A stretch of 64,000 nt of DNA from JANXSS01 sp040385645 (GCA_040385645.1 JAZKGZ010000003.1:124001-188000), one strand, 5' to 3'. Shown: positions 52,106 to 61,216, counted from the stretch's first letter. The notes: generated by a model not told the origin, from the letters alone. Numbers and translations are program-made.

Positions 52106-54238
52106 ATGACAAAATTACAAGCAAAATCCGGGAAAGAGTCGCCATTGAAGACGTCGAAAACGAATGATGCCGTTGAAAATATTTATTTGAACCGCGAGCT
52201 GTCTCAACTGGCATTTAATCGACGCGTGCTGGCCCAGGCGGAAAACCCGACAGTACCTTTGTTGGAACGGCTTCGCTATTTGTGTATCGCTAGCAGTAAC
52301 CTAGATGAATTTTTCGAAGTCCATATTGCTAGCCTGTTAGCGAAAAGTCGACTGGACGGCGCGATTGAAGAGCCGCCGGCCCTACGCAAGTTGCTGGAAA
52401 AGGCGAGTATTGAATGTCACCAGATTATCGAACATCAATACGATTTGTTGAATCAACAGGTGTTACCGGAATTGGCCAATGCCGGTATTCATCTGTTGCG
52501 ACATCATGAACGCAACGACGCGCAACGCGCATGGGTGAAAGCGTATTTCGAGCGCGAAGTGCGGCCGCTACTGACACCGATCGGACTAGACCCGGCGCAT
52601 CCATTTCCACAGGTGGTCAATAAAAGCTTGAATTTCATCGTTGAACTGTCGGGCAAAGATGCTTTCGGTCGCGGCACTGCAATCGCCATTTTGAAAGCAC
52701 CACGGGTTTTGCCGAGGGTGATTCGCCTGCCGGATGCTTTGTCGGATAACCAAGGGATTGAATTATGCCTGCTCTCTTCCGTAATCCACGCGCACATTTC
52801 GGACCTGTTCACCGGGCGTGACGTCGTTTCATATTCGCAATTTCGCGTCACGCGCAATAGCGATCTATGGGTCGATGAGGAAGAGGTAAAAAATTTACGG
52901 CAAGCTTTGCAGGGTGAATTACAGAGCCGGCAATTCGGTGTCGCCGTGCGGTTGGAAGTCGCGGTAAATTGCCCGCCTCACCTGTCGCAGTTTTTGCTGG
53001 ATCAGTTTTCGATCAATAAGAATCGCCTATATGCCGTAGATGGGCCGGTCAATATGGTGCGGCTTTTGGAGATCATTGAACACGCGAACCAGGCAGCGCT
53101 GCGCTTCCCTGTTTTCACGCCGAAATTTCCTTCGCAATTGGCGAACGAAGATCTTTTTGCCGTGCTTCGCAAGCGCGACATCCTGTTGCACCACCCTTTT
53201 CAATCGTTCATGCCGGTCGTCGATTTCATTCGCAACGCGGCAAGCGATCCGGATGTGGTGGCAGTCAAACAAACCATTTATCGTACCGGCATGAATTCCG
53301 ATTTGATGGATTCTTTAATTATGGCGGCACAACGTGGCAAGGAAGTCACGGTGATCGTCGAACTGATGGCGCGGTTCGACGAGGAAGCGAATATCAATTG
53401 GGCCGACCGGTTGGAGCGCGTAGGCGCGCAAGTGGTTTATGGTGTGGTCGGTATGAAAACCCATGCCAAGCTCGCACTGGTGATCCGCCGTGAAGAAGGC
53501 CATCTACGATATTACGCACACCTCGGCACCGGCAACTATCACCCGACGACGACCAAGCTTTATACCGATTTCGGCTTGTTGACCGCCAACCTAGCCTTGG
53601 CGACCGAAGTCAATGAAATCTTCATGCATCTGACCAGCCTTACCAAGCCGAAAAAACTGCAACATCTATGGCTGGCACCATTTACCTTACAAAAAGAATT
53701 TATTCGCGCCATTCGCAACGAAGCGAGAATCGCACGCGAGGGTCGCCCGGCCAGAATCATCGCCAAAATGAATGCACTGCTGGACGAATCGGTCATTGCA
53801 GCCCTGTATGCGGCAGCAGCCCATGGCGTGAAAATCGATTTGATCGTACGAGGTGCGTGCGCCCTGCGCCCCGGCGTATCTGGGTTGTCAGAAAATATTC
53901 GCGTTCGATCGATCGTCGGTCGATTCTTGGAGCATAGCCGGATCTATTACTTCCGCAACGATCTGGCCCACGACATTTATCTATCGAGCGCGGACTGGAT
54001 GAACCGGAACCTGTTCAGGCGCATCGAAGTGGCGTTCCCGGTACTCGACAAAACACTGAAAAACCGCATCATGAACGAAGGCCTGACGCCTTACCTGAAA
54101 GATAATCAGAATGCCTGGCAACTCGATCCTTTTGGTACGTATTCACAAAAAAAATTACGGCGAGGTCAAACGCCATTCAGCGCACAACAATTTTTGATGA
54201 CCTCGGTCGGCGGCGCGCTACCCGACCAGCTCACCTGA
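52106..54238 (+). CDS. ppk: Polyphosphate kinase 1
   Basis: The 710-residue enzyme reversibly polymerises ATP gamma-phosphate into polyphosphate. The N and head domains begin YLNRELSQLAFNRRVL. The autophosphorylated His lies in KTHAKLALVIRREEG, followed by HLGTGNYHP. The second catalytic His is in FLEHSRIYYF after RGACALRPGVSGLSENI. The first 25 residues are a polar extension. The leader lacks a Shine-Dalgarno. It faces pstS across a shared control region with its own Pho box, linking polyphosphate storage to phosphate starvation. sixA starts one base after its stop. Confidence 0.97.
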   Translation: MTKLQAKSGKESPLKTSKTNDAVENIYLNRELSQLAFNRRVLAQAENPTVPLLERLRYLCIASSNLDEFFEVHIASLLAKSRLDGAIEEPPALRKLLEKASIECHQIIEHQYDLLNQQVLPELANAGIHLLRHHERNDAQRAWVKAYFEREVRPLLTPIGLDPAHPFPQVVNKSLNFIVELSGKDAFGRGTAIAILKAPRVLPRVIRLPDALSDNQGIELCLLSSVIHAHISDLFTGRDVVSYSQFRVTRNSDLWVDEEEVKNLRQALQGELQSRQFGVAVRLEVAVNCPPHLSQFLLDQFSINKNRLYAVDGPVNMVRLLEIIEHANQAALRFPVFTPKFPSQLANEDLFAVLRKRDILLHHPFQSFMPVVDFIRNAASDPDVVAVKQTIYRTGMNSDLMDSLIMAAQRGKEVTVIVELMARFDEEANINWADRLERVGAQVVYGVVGMKTHAKLALVIRREEGHLRYYAHLGTGNYHPTTTKLYTDFGLLTANLALATEVNEIFMHLTSLTKPKKLQHLWLAPFTLQKEFIRAIRNEARIAREGRPARIIAKMNALLDESVIAALYAAAAHGVKIDLIVRGACALRPGVSGLSENIRVRSIVGRFLEHSRIYYFRNDLAHDIYLSSADWMNRNLFRRIEVAFPVLDKTLKNRIMNEGLTPYLKDNQNAWQLDPFGTYSQKKLRRGQTPFSAQQFLMTSVGGALPDQLT

Positions 54239-54239
54239 A

Positions 54240-54725
54240 ATGGATCTGATTCTTTGGCGTCATGCAGAAGCGGAACCGGGTGGGCCGGAGACGCCGGATC
54301 TATCCCGCAGCCTGACCGCCAAAGGCCACAAGCAGGCTTGGAAAATGGCTGAATGGCTCGATGTCAGATTGCCGAGCAGTTGCCGCATACTGGTCAGCCC
54401 GGCAATGCGTACCGTGCAAACGGCCGACGCCTTAGGCAGGAAACTTAGAATAGAACCCGATCTAGGTCCGGACACGACCGTCGAGAAAATCCTTAAAGCG
54501 GTGAACTGGCCTCATGGTCGAGATCCGGTTTTGCTCGTTGGGCATCAACCGGTTCTCGGTCAACTCGCAGCGACCTTGATCGGTGGCACTCGTCAAAACT
54601 GGAGCATTCGCAAAGCGAATATTTGGTGGATAACGCAACGTGACCGGCAGGAGGATGAACAAGAGATCGACCTCAGCCACTGCAGCCTGCGCGTGGTGAT
54701 GACGCCGGAACTATTACGTAAATAA
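54240..54725 (+). CDS. sixA: Phosphohistidine phosphatase SixA
   Basis: The 161-residue histidine phosphatase has the RHG-type motif LWRHAEAE (5-12) with the nucleophilic His, SPAMRTVQTA (second phosphate Arg) and LVGHQPVLGQ (second His). SixA removes phosphate from phosphohistidine proteins such as ArcB or NPr. Only one base separates it from ppk, so the two are co-transcribed. Whether it acts in the phosphate response is unknown. Confidence 0.92.
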   Translation: MDLILWRHAEAEPGGPETPDLSRSLTAKGHKQAWKMAEWLDVRLPSSCRILVSPAMRTVQTADALGRKLRIEPDLGPDTTVEKILKAVNWPHGRDPVLLVGHQPVLGQLAATLIGGTRQNWSIRKANIWWITQRDRQEDEQEIDLSHCSLRVVMTPELLRK

Positions 54726-54761
54726 TTTGCCGGCATCTCGCTAGCTCAACGTAAAAGCAGC

Positions 54762-56012
54762 TTAATGCAAGGCGACCGAAATCAGATGCAATGCCAACCC
54801 GGCAATGCCACCCACAATCGTGCCGTTGATGCGGATGTATTGCAGATCGCGTCCGATGTACAGCTCGAATTTACGTGACACCGTTTCACCATCCCAACTT
54901 TGAATAACCCGGCGCACGAGATTAGCGATCAAGGTACGCCTTGCAACGATAAACTGCGTCGTGATTTCTTTTAACCAGGTATTAAGTTTGATGGCAACAC
55001 CCGCGTCGGCATTAATCACAGTGGCGAACGCCTGCAAGCCCTGATCGAGCCGGCGGGCGCTGGATGAGTTTTCTGCCTGTAAATCTTCTAGCAATTTTTG
55101 CTTTAGATCGCGCCAGATCTGTAGACCGTATTCTTCGAAAAGTGGATGGTCGACACCTTGCGACACTATGGCGGCGATCTTCGCTTGCAATTCTGGTGAG
55201 TGACGAAGATTCTCCATGAATTCATCGATCGACTCTTGGAATTTTGTGCGCCATTGGCTATCGGGAAGACGCATTTGTTCGAAAAAATCTTCCAGCTCTT
55301 CTAACAACCCGATAAAAAATCGCTCGTCGACCGACTGCGGAATCCAACGTGGGCTGCGCTCATGTATTTTCTGGCGGATCAGCGGTTTGTTGTTACCTAG
55401 TGTTTCGATTCCAAAAGACAGCATAAAGTCAAATAATCGATGATGACGATTTTGGGCGACCAGGGCACCGACGATATCTGCAACCAATGGGCCCAACTCC
55501 ATTTCGGATAGCACTTGGCTACTGCGGCTTTTTAAAAATACCGCCACTTCTTTTTCATCGATCATTCCAATGACCGATGGCAAAAAATGCATGCATCGTT
55601 CAACCAGAGCACGACGGTTATCGGCGATCAGCAGCCATCGGCTCGCAACACGTGAGAAATCAATTGGCTGCAATTCGGCACTAATGATTTCCTGAGTCAA
55701 AAAATTGTTTTCCAAAAAGTCGGCAACGCTGTTGCCGATGCGATCTTTGTTGCGTGGAATGATGGCGGTATGCGGAATGGGCAAACCTAGAGGTGCCCGA
55801 AAAAGCGCTGTGACTGCAAACCAATCGGCGAGTGCGCCGATCATTGCCGCTTCTGCAAATGCTGCGACGAAGGAAAGCAATGGGAAACGTGGCTGCAACC
55901 ACTGGGCCGTAGCGAACATGCAAGCCATTGCTGCGAGCAGGCTGGTAGCAATTCGGCGCATGCGAACAAGTTGTGCCTCTTGCCGCGCCGAATCGGAGAA
56001 CAAATCCGTCAT
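54762..56012 (-). CDS. DUF445 family membrane protein (YjiN-like)
   Basis: The 416-residue protein has two N-terminal hydrophobic helices (about 22-40 and 45-60, containing GALADWFAVTALFR, the family signature, and IPHTAIIPRNKDRIG). A long helical body follows, with a C-terminal hydrophobic segment (GTIVGGIAGLALHLISVAL). This is the DUF445 layout of YjiN and relatives, of unknown function. It converges with sixA and is preceded by the DUF3562 gene. Confidence 0.9.
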   Translation of the reverse strand: MTDLFSDSARQEAQLVRMRRIATSLLAAMACMFATAQWLQPRFPLLSFVAAFAEAAMIGALADWFAVTALFRAPLGLPIPHTAIIPRNKDRIGNSVADFLENNFLTQEIISAELQPIDFSRVASRWLLIADNRRALVERCMHFLPSVIGMIDEKEVAVFLKSRSSQVLSEMELGPLVADIVGALVAQNRHHRLFDFMLSFGIETLGNNKPLIRQKIHERSPRWIPQSVDERFFIGLLEELEDFFEQMRLPDSQWRTKFQESIDEFMENLRHSPELQAKIAAIVSQGVDHPLFEEYGLQIWRDLKQKLLEDLQAENSSSARRLDQGLQAFATVINADAGVAIKLNTWLKEITTQFIVARRTLIANLVRRVIQSWDGETVSRKFELYIGRDLQYIRINGTIVGGIAGLALHLISVALH

Positions 56013-56064
56013 CGACAGCGTCGATTATAAAATTGCGACCCCGAGCTTACTGCTACATCGACGA

Positions 56065-56349
56065 TCAATGCTGTTTAGCGATTTCTTTTAGAGCGTTACG
56101 AACACCTTTTGCAACCAAAATCGGGAGGTAATCCTGCACGGTCGCATTGGATCTGAGACGAGCTAAGAGGTTTTCGTAGATAGGTTCGATCAGCTGCGCT
56201 GGATAATCGATTTCTTGCGCCAACTGCTCGATATTATGCTGATGGCGCGAGCGGTCTTTTGCGTCGGCATAAGGGCCGGCCTGGGGTAAGCCTGCCTCGA
56301 CTGAAATAACTGGTTTCTGAGCGGAAACGTGATCCGACGACGCGTGCAT
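56065..56349 (-). CDS. DUF3562-like small protein
   Basis: The 94-residue protein has a polar N-terminal third and a helical C-terminal region (from about residue 38, HNIEQLAQEIDYPAQLIEPIYE through VAKGVRNALKEIAKQH) that resembles DUF3562, a domain common in Burkholderiales and of unknown function. The start at 56349 is supported by AGGGAG; the frame upstream of it is unlikely to be translated. It lies 52 bases before the DUF445 gene and may share its transcript. Confidence 0.7.
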   Translation of the reverse strand: MHASSDHVSAQKPVISVEAGLPQAGPYADAKDRSRHQHNIEQLAQEIDYPAQLIEPIYENLLARLRSNATVQDYLPILVAKGVRNALKEIAKQH

Positions 56350-56631
56350 GAAAGCTCCCTGAAGAAACTTGAATCGAGAATTTTGGCGTACGCAAACGGT
56401 TTGCGACACCCATATCGGCAACCGCTATGCTAACCGGACAATAATCAATTGCCCGATAAACATGTTACTTTATTGCATTACTAACAACAATAAGCGTATG
56501 GTAAACCAAAATCTCGAACAAAGATCAGGTATTGAACGTCCGGTAAAAATTTAGGTTTGATTCTCTCAGCATGTGAAGGAATCGACACCAATGGTTAATA
56601 AACCCAGCCTCTGAAATTTAGTTTTTAATAG
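56350..56631. other. Intergenic region with no recognisable feature
   Basis: This AT-rich stretch of 282 bases lies upstream of the DUF3562 gene and downstream of the basic-protein gene. No RNA gene, convincing terminator or repeat was seen. It presumably holds the promoter of the DUF3562-DUF445 pair. Confidence 0.4.
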
Positions 56632-57111
56632 TTAGCTTTTCTTGGGTCGTCCGGCCTTCAGAACTGGCAATGCGGCAAGGCAATCTTTTAATGCGACGAT
56701 ATCCATCTTGCTAATCAACGAGACGCCGACTCGCAGAAGTTCGCTTTTCTTCACCTCATAACCAGATTTCAAACAGGCTTTTTTGATTTCGCTAAGCACC
56801 GCATATTCGCGCTCTGGCATGGTGAAACTATCTCGAACCAGCTTTGGCTTGCGCGCTTTTACGGCTGGATCGATCAATGAGGCAATTTCGTTTGCAACAT
56901 CTTTAGCAATACTGAAATCGCGCCCCTCGGAGACGACTGGCCGATCGATTACAGGTGTAGGCGGTACGTCTTTTGTACGTGCGGTGCGAGGCGCTGGTTT
57001 TGCAGGCGTTGCCTCAACCACAGCTTTTTTTGCGATTGAAGCGCGGCGTGGGGTGGCTTTCTGTACAGCACTAACCACTGGCTTTTTAGAGACAATCGAC
57101 GGCTTTTTCAC
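56632..57111 (-). CDS. Basic protein with histone-H1-like N-terminus and a conserved C-terminal domain
   Basis: The 159-residue protein has a Lys/Ala/Pro-rich N-terminal 50 residues (KKPSIVSKKP, KKAVVEATPAKPAPR), like bacterial histone H1-like proteins. A folded C-terminal region of about 75 residues carries KLVRDSFTMPEREYAVL, KKSELLRVGVSLI and a final GRPKKS, which resembles an AT-hook core. The C-terminal pattern recalls a ribbon-helix-helix-type DNA-binding module seen in unnamed Burkholderiales proteins. The start is GTG at 57111 with AGGG upstream. DNA binding is inferred, not shown. Confidence 0.65.
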   Translation of the reverse strand: MKKPSIVSKKPVVSAVQKATPRRASIAKKAVVEATPAKPAPRTARTKDVPPTPVIDRPVVSEGRDFSIAKDVANEIASLIDPAVKARKPKLVRDSFTMPEREYAVLSEIKKACLKSGYEVKKSELLRVGVSLISKMDIVALKDCLAALPVLKAGRPKKS

Positions 57112-57185
57112 GATCGAGACCCTTTCTTGCGGTATGAATAATAAATAGTATAAACAATATATACGATTTAATTAAGTTTGAAAAT

Positions 57186-57233
57186 AGCTGATTGAACGGC
57201 TGATTGAACGGCTGATTGAGCGGCTTATTGAAC
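57186..57233. repeat. Four tandem copies of a 12-bp unit downstream of ppx
   Basis: Units AGCTGATTGAAC, GGCTGATTGAAC, GGCTGATTGAGC and GGCTTATTGAAC follow without gaps, ending four bases before the ppx stop codon. They are AT-moderate, non-coding and have no spacer structure. Copy number may vary between strains. Confidence 0.85.
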
Positions 57234-57236
57234 AGC

Positions 57237-58694
57237 CTACTGATAACTTTGAATCGTAAAATCGATGCCGATATCCTGCCAATACGCTTTTTCTTTTTGC
57301 ATCCAATAATGCACGGTCGGATGCTGCGCAATCCATTGCTCGCGAACATCTAATTCGATTCGGTTTTTCATCTTCAACCGTAAGCCGGCATCGTCCAATA
57401 CCAGACGCGCGTGTGAAAACAATACGGCGAGGCGCAACGCGAGCACCGCCTTGGCGAATTCGGCGTCATTGATCGATTCGGCGATTTTGCGAAGATTTCC
57501 TTTTTGCCCGAGAATCAACGTTGCCATCCTGCGCTGCTCTCGAGTAGTGAAGCCCGGCAAGTCGGCGTTTTCGATCAGATATGCGGTATGTTTGTGATAG
57601 CCGCTATGCGACACAACCAAACCGACTTCGTGCAGCAAACCGCTCCAATAGAGGTGCCGGGCAAATGAATCATCCACCGGTTTTGCAAGCGCCAACAGTG
57701 TTCCGGCATACTCGGCAACGCGGTTCGCACGTACTTCGTCGGCATGAAATCTACGCAGGAAATCACGTACCGATTGCTCGCGCCGGTCGCGCTTGGTAGC
57801 ACGTAGATGAAGATCCCACAGCACTCCCATGCGCAGCCCGGCCTCGACTGGTTGCATGCTCTCAATGCCGAGTTCCTGCATGACTCCGGTCAGAATTGAA
57901 AGGCCACCAACGATAACTGCTGCGCGATCGGGTTTCATTCCTGCCAATTCGATGCGGCTAATATGGCCGAATTCGATCAGCCGATGCCGCAACGCATCCA
58001 GACTTCCGATCGTAAGCGTTCCATCGCCGATGCCATTCTTCTCGATTGCGTCGCCGAGCGCGCGCAGTGTGCCCGACGAGCCGTAGGCAACACTCCACCG
58101 GTCAGGCTGATACAGCGGTGCGGCATCTTCGAACAACGAACGGGTGGATAAAATGGCTGCGTTAAATGCCGCAGCGTCGATACGTCCACCAATAAAAAAA
58201 TCACTGCTCACACGTACGGTACCGGTACTGAACGACTCGACATTGTCAATTTCCTGGCCCGCACCTAAGATTAATTCGGTTGAACCGCCGCCGATATCGA
58301 GCACCAGGCGCCGTTCCGACGACGGCGCAAGCGTACAGGCAACACCCATGTAAATCAGCCTGCCCTCCTCCTCGCCGGAAATTATCTCGATCGGATAACC
58401 GATGGCGATCTCGGCGGCCGGCAAGAACGCCGCCGCATTTTTTGCTATACGGACCGTATTCGTTGCCACCACACGCACTGCGTTGAGCGGATAACCGGCC
58501 AAAACGGTTTTGAATCGAAGGAGTGATTCCAGTGCAGTTTGGATGGCCGCATCGGTGAGGTTGCCTTTATCATCCAAACCGGCACCGAGACGAATCGGGT
58601 CGCGCGCACTTTTAACAACCTTGATCGTCTCGCCATCGTGATGGGCGATATGTAGACGAAAACTATTTGAACCCAGATCAACCGCTGCAAACAT
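57237..58694 (-). CDS. ppx: Exopolyphosphatase
   Basis: The 485-residue ASKHA-fold enzyme releases phosphate from polyphosphate chain ends. DLGSNSFRLHI (6-16) is the first phosphate loop, EEGRLIYMGV (about 111-120) contains the catalytic Glu, and DIGGGSTELI is the second phosphate loop. A C-terminal HD-like helical domain includes HEVGLVVSHSGYHKHTAYLI. It could alternatively be GppA, since the two cannot be told apart by eye. It is 3 kb from ppk, on the opposite strand, and has no visible Pho box. Confidence 0.93.
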   Translation of the reverse strand: MFAAVDLGSNSFRLHIAHHDGETIKVVKSARDPIRLGAGLDDKGNLTDAAIQTALESLLRFKTVLAGYPLNAVRVVATNTVRIAKNAAAFLPAAEIAIGYPIEIISGEEEGRLIYMGVACTLAPSSERRLVLDIGGGSTELILGAGQEIDNVESFSTGTVRVSSDFFIGGRIDAAAFNAAILSTRSLFEDAAPLYQPDRWSVAYGSSGTLRALGDAIEKNGIGDGTLTIGSLDALRHRLIEFGHISRIELAGMKPDRAAVIVGGLSILTGVMQELGIESMQPVEAGLRMGVLWDLHLRATKRDRREQSVRDFLRRFHADEVRANRVAEYAGTLLALAKPVDDSFARHLYWSGLLHEVGLVVSHSGYHKHTAYLIENADLPGFTTREQRRMATLILGQKGNLRKIAESINDAEFAKAVLALRLAVLFSHARLVLDDAGLRLKMKNRIELDVREQWIAQHPTVHYWMQKEKAYWQDIGIDFTIQSYQ

Positions 58695-58750
58695 GCCAAC
58701 CCTTCTATCGATTTCACATTACCAAGCACATGGCATCAATTTTGGCACTC

Positions 58751-59248
58751 TTAGCGACGCCAGACATCTTGACTGCTACGTTGATCGTATGGGTAGCCGC
58801 GCCCATCGTCGCGAAAACGGCTGTCGTTACGATCATGCCAGTCGCGGTGCCGCGTATCCTGCCTGGAATCCCGACGTGATTCGCGGTCGTCGTGTCCGTA
58901 GCGGCGGTCGCGCTGATAATTCGCCCGGTCGTCACGATCCTGCCATTCGCGTCGCGATTCGCGTTGCTGGTACCCAGGTAACGGCCCAGGCAACGGCTGC
59001 ACGTAGACACGATTCGGCGTTGCGTAAGAAGGTGGTGCCACACCAAAATTATTCGAATTACCGTAATTTCTGGCACTGCCGGTGGAGCCGGAGTTTCCAT
59101 AATTTCCCGGATATCCTGCAGAGGGCTGAGAAAATCCATAATTGCCTGGATAACCTGCCGCTCCGGCAGCTCCACTCTGCGCGTGTGCCCCGCCGATCAA
59201 GGTCATCGTCGCGAGGAGGCTAGCGAGCAACGAAAGTAATCTGTTCAT
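58751..59248 (-). CDS. Exported low-complexity protein (Gly/Asn/Tyr-rich then Arg/Asp-rich)
   Basis: The 165-residue protein has a clean signal peptide (MNRLLSLLASLL..., cleavage after AHA near residue 23). Next comes a Gly/Asn/Tyr/Pro-rich part with two copies of AGYPGNYG, then PGPLPGYQQRESRREW. A highly charged tail is dominated by Arg and Asp (RRDSRQDTRHRDWHDRNDSR). The mix of opposite charges suggests a disordered polyampholyte in the periplasm or on the surface. AGGAG precedes the ATG, which supports real translation. No family is recognised. Confidence 0.65.
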   Translation of the reverse strand: MNRLLSLLASLLATMTLIGGAHAQSGAAGAAGYPGNYGFSQPSAGYPGNYGNSGSTGSARNYGNSNNFGVAPPSYATPNRVYVQPLPGPLPGYQQRESRREWQDRDDRANYQRDRRYGHDDRESRRDSRQDTRHRDWHDRNDSRFRDDGRGYPYDQRSSQDVWRR

Positions 59249-59400
59249 TGTTTCTCCTGGGTAATCTCAATGTAATCATGTCATTGTATCCACATTGAGA
59301 TGGCGAACACTTATAGCGAATACTTTCTCGGAACCACCGACATTGTCAGGAACTTAACAATACGCAAGTGCGTCGATTATATTTTTGATAGGAGAATCGT

Positions 59401-59610
59401 ATGACGACGACGTTTAAGAAAGGCGACAAAGTAGAGTGGCATTCTTCACAGGGCACGATCGAAGGCACGGTTAAGAAAAAATTGACCGCACCGCACAAAA
59501 TCAAAGGGCACGAAATTGCTGCATCTACCGAAAATCCTGAGTATCTGGTAGTAAGCGACAAGACCGGAGCCGAAGCCGCGCATAAACCTGGCTCTCTGAA
59601 AAAACGGTGA
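59401..59610 (+). CDS. DUF2945 (HVA1/TUDOR-like) small protein
   Basis: The 69-residue protein matches the DUF2945 or hypervirulence-associated TUDOR family. It has FKKGDKVEWHSSQGTIEGTV at the start, a central HEIAASTENPEYLVVSDKTG and a HKPGSLKK end. Such proteins form a small SH3-like barrel; the function is unknown despite the family name. AGGAG sits seven bases before the ATG. It converges with tRNA-Ser. Confidence 0.85.
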   Translation: MTTTFKKGDKVEWHSSQGTIEGTVKKKLTAPHKIKGHEIAASTENPEYLVVSDKTGAEAAHKPGSLKKR

Positions 59611-59688
59611 ATTTAATAGATGTAAAAATAATAGATGTAAAAAAAGCCGAGGCTGGTTGTCGCTCCAGCTTCGGCCCATTGAAATCAC

Positions 59689-59779
59689 TGGCGGAAAGGG
59701 TCGGATTCGAACCGACGGTACGCCAAAGACGTACACTGGATTTCGAGTCCAGCGCATTCGACCACTCTGCCACCTTTCC
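59689..59779 (-). tRNA. tRNA-Ser (anticodon CGA)
   Basis: The 91-base class II tRNA on the minus strand has acceptor GGAAAGG/CCTTTCC, D arm GGCAGAGTGGTCGAATGC and anticodon stem CTGGA/TCCAG with loop CTCGAAA (anticodon CGA, reading UCG). The long variable arm is GTACGTC...GGCGTAC, the T arm is GTCGGTTCGAATCCGAC, and discriminator G and CCA are encoded. It lies 138 bases downstream of serS on the same strand. Confidence 0.96.
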
Positions 59780-59917
59780 TGCTTGGTCATGTTGCAAACT
59801 CCGGCTGTTGCAACTATTTACTGCCACGCATGCCGACGTTTGCCAGAGGCGAGATTATAGCAGAGCAAATAGGCTCACGAGTGCCACAACGGCGAGTCTT
59901 TTGAAAACCCGCTATGG

Positions 59918-61216
59918 CTATGCAGACATCGGCACGAGCCGCGTCAGCCCACCCATGTAAGCATGCAGCACCTCCGGGATATCGATACTGCCATCGGCCT
60001 GTTGGCAATTTTCCAGTACAGCGACCAGCGTTCGCCCCACCGCCAACCCAGAGCCATTTAGGGTATGAACCAATTCCGGCTTACCCGGCGTATCCCGAAA
60101 ACGGGCTTGCATGCGGCGCGCTTGAAACGCTTCCATATTTGACACGGAAGAAATTTCGCGATAAGTTTGTTGCGCTGGCAGCCAGACTTCCAAATCGAAG
60201 GTTTTAGCGGCACCGAAGCCCATGTCGCCGGTACACAAAGACAGCACCCGATAGGGCAAGCCCAGCCGAACCAGAATCGTTTCTGCGTGGCGCACCATTT
60301 CTTCCAGCGCAGCATCGGATTGTTCCGGCCGAACGATTTGCACCATCTCCACTTTGTCGAACTGATGCTGGCGGATCATGCCGCGGGTGTCACGGCCATA
60401 GCTGCCAGCTTCGGAGCGGAAGCACGGCGTATGTGCCGTCATGCGAAGGGGAAGTTCGCTGGCGGGCAGAATTTCATCGCGCACGAGATTCGTTAGCGAT
60501 ACTTCGGACGTGGGAATCAAATACAGCGCCTCTTCCTGGCTTTCCTGGCCACCTTTTTTTACGGCAAACAGATCGGCTTCGAATTTCGGCAAATTCCCGG
60601 TACCGCGCATGCTGGCGGCGTTAACCATGTAAGGCGTATAGCATTCCTGATACCCGTGCTTTTCGGTATGCGTGTCCAACATGAATTGTGCAAGCGCCCG
60701 ATGCAGTCTTGCCATGCCGCCTTTCATGACAGCGAACCGAGAGCCGGCAAGCTTGGCGGCGACGTCAAAATCCAGACCCAACGCAGCACCTAAATCGACA
60801 TGATCACGCACGGCAAAATCGAATTGGCGCGGAGTACCCACTCGCCGCACTTCCACATTGTCGACTTCGCTGGTACCTGTCGGCACCGAGTCTTGCGGCA
60901 GATTCGGTATCGATAGCATGAAATCGGCCAAAGCATTTTGCACCTGATCAAGACCGACCTTGGCAGATTCGAGTTCTTCGGCAATGCTGTTGGCCTCGGC
61001 CATCAAAGCAGTCGCATCCTCATTTTTACCTTTCAACATGCCGATTTTTTTGGACAACGCATTACGTTGCGCTTGAAACGTTTCACTCTGCGTTTGAATC
61101 TGCTTGCGGGTCGCTTCAAGTGCGTTGAACCGGGGAACATCCAGCTTATATCCACGGCTGGCCAGTCGGTGCGCGACCGAGTCGATGTCTTTACGCAGGA
61201 GTTGAATGTCGATCAT
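59918..61216 (-). CDS. serS: Seryl-tRNA synthetase
   Basis: The 432-residue class II synthetase has the N-terminal antiparallel coiled coil (about 30-105) that binds the long variable arm of tRNA-Ser. The class II catalytic core shows motif 2 CFRSEAGSYGRDTRGMIRQHQF and motif 3 NGSGLAVGRTLVAVLE. The start at 61216 (MIDIQLLRKD) is the usual SerRS N-terminus; the upstream extension is shadow. A tRNA-Ser gene lies directly downstream. Confidence 0.97.
   Translation of the reverse strand: MIDIQLLRKDIDSVAHRLASRGYKLDVPRFNALEATRKQIQTQSETFQAQRNALSKKIGMLKGKNEDATALMAEANSIAEELESAKVGLDQVQNALADFMLSIPNLPQDSVPTGTSEVDNVEVRRVGTPRQFDFAVRDHVDLGAALGLDFDVAAKLAGSRFAVMKGGMARLHRALAQFMLDTHTEKHGYQECYTPYMVNAASMRGTGNLPKFEADLFAVKKGGQESQEEALYLIPTSEVSLTNLVRDEILPASELPLRMTAHTPCFRSEAGSYGRDTRGMIRQHQFDKVEMVQIVRPEQSDAALEEMVRHAETILVRLGLPYRVLSLCTGDMGFGAAKTFDLEVWLPAQQTYREISSVSNMEAFQARRMQARFRDTPGKPELVHTLNGSGLAVGRTLVAVLENCQQADGSIDIPEVLHAYMGGLTRLVPMSA

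Noticed and set aside
57186..57233. Possible CRISPR array
   Set aside because: The four units are only 12 bases long and contiguous, without spacers; no cas genes are nearby.
57086..57349. Minus-strand frame reading the 12-bp repeats as Asn-Gln-Pro-Phe units
   Set aside because: It overlaps the real 3' end of ppx and the 5' end of the basic protein, with no start signal; the repeat pattern alone does not make it a gene.
58714..59175. Minus-strand frame of 153 codons overlapping the exported polyampholyte gene
   Set aside because: It is an alternative frame of the same stretch, without signal peptide or Shine-Dalgarno, while the frame starting at 59248 has both.
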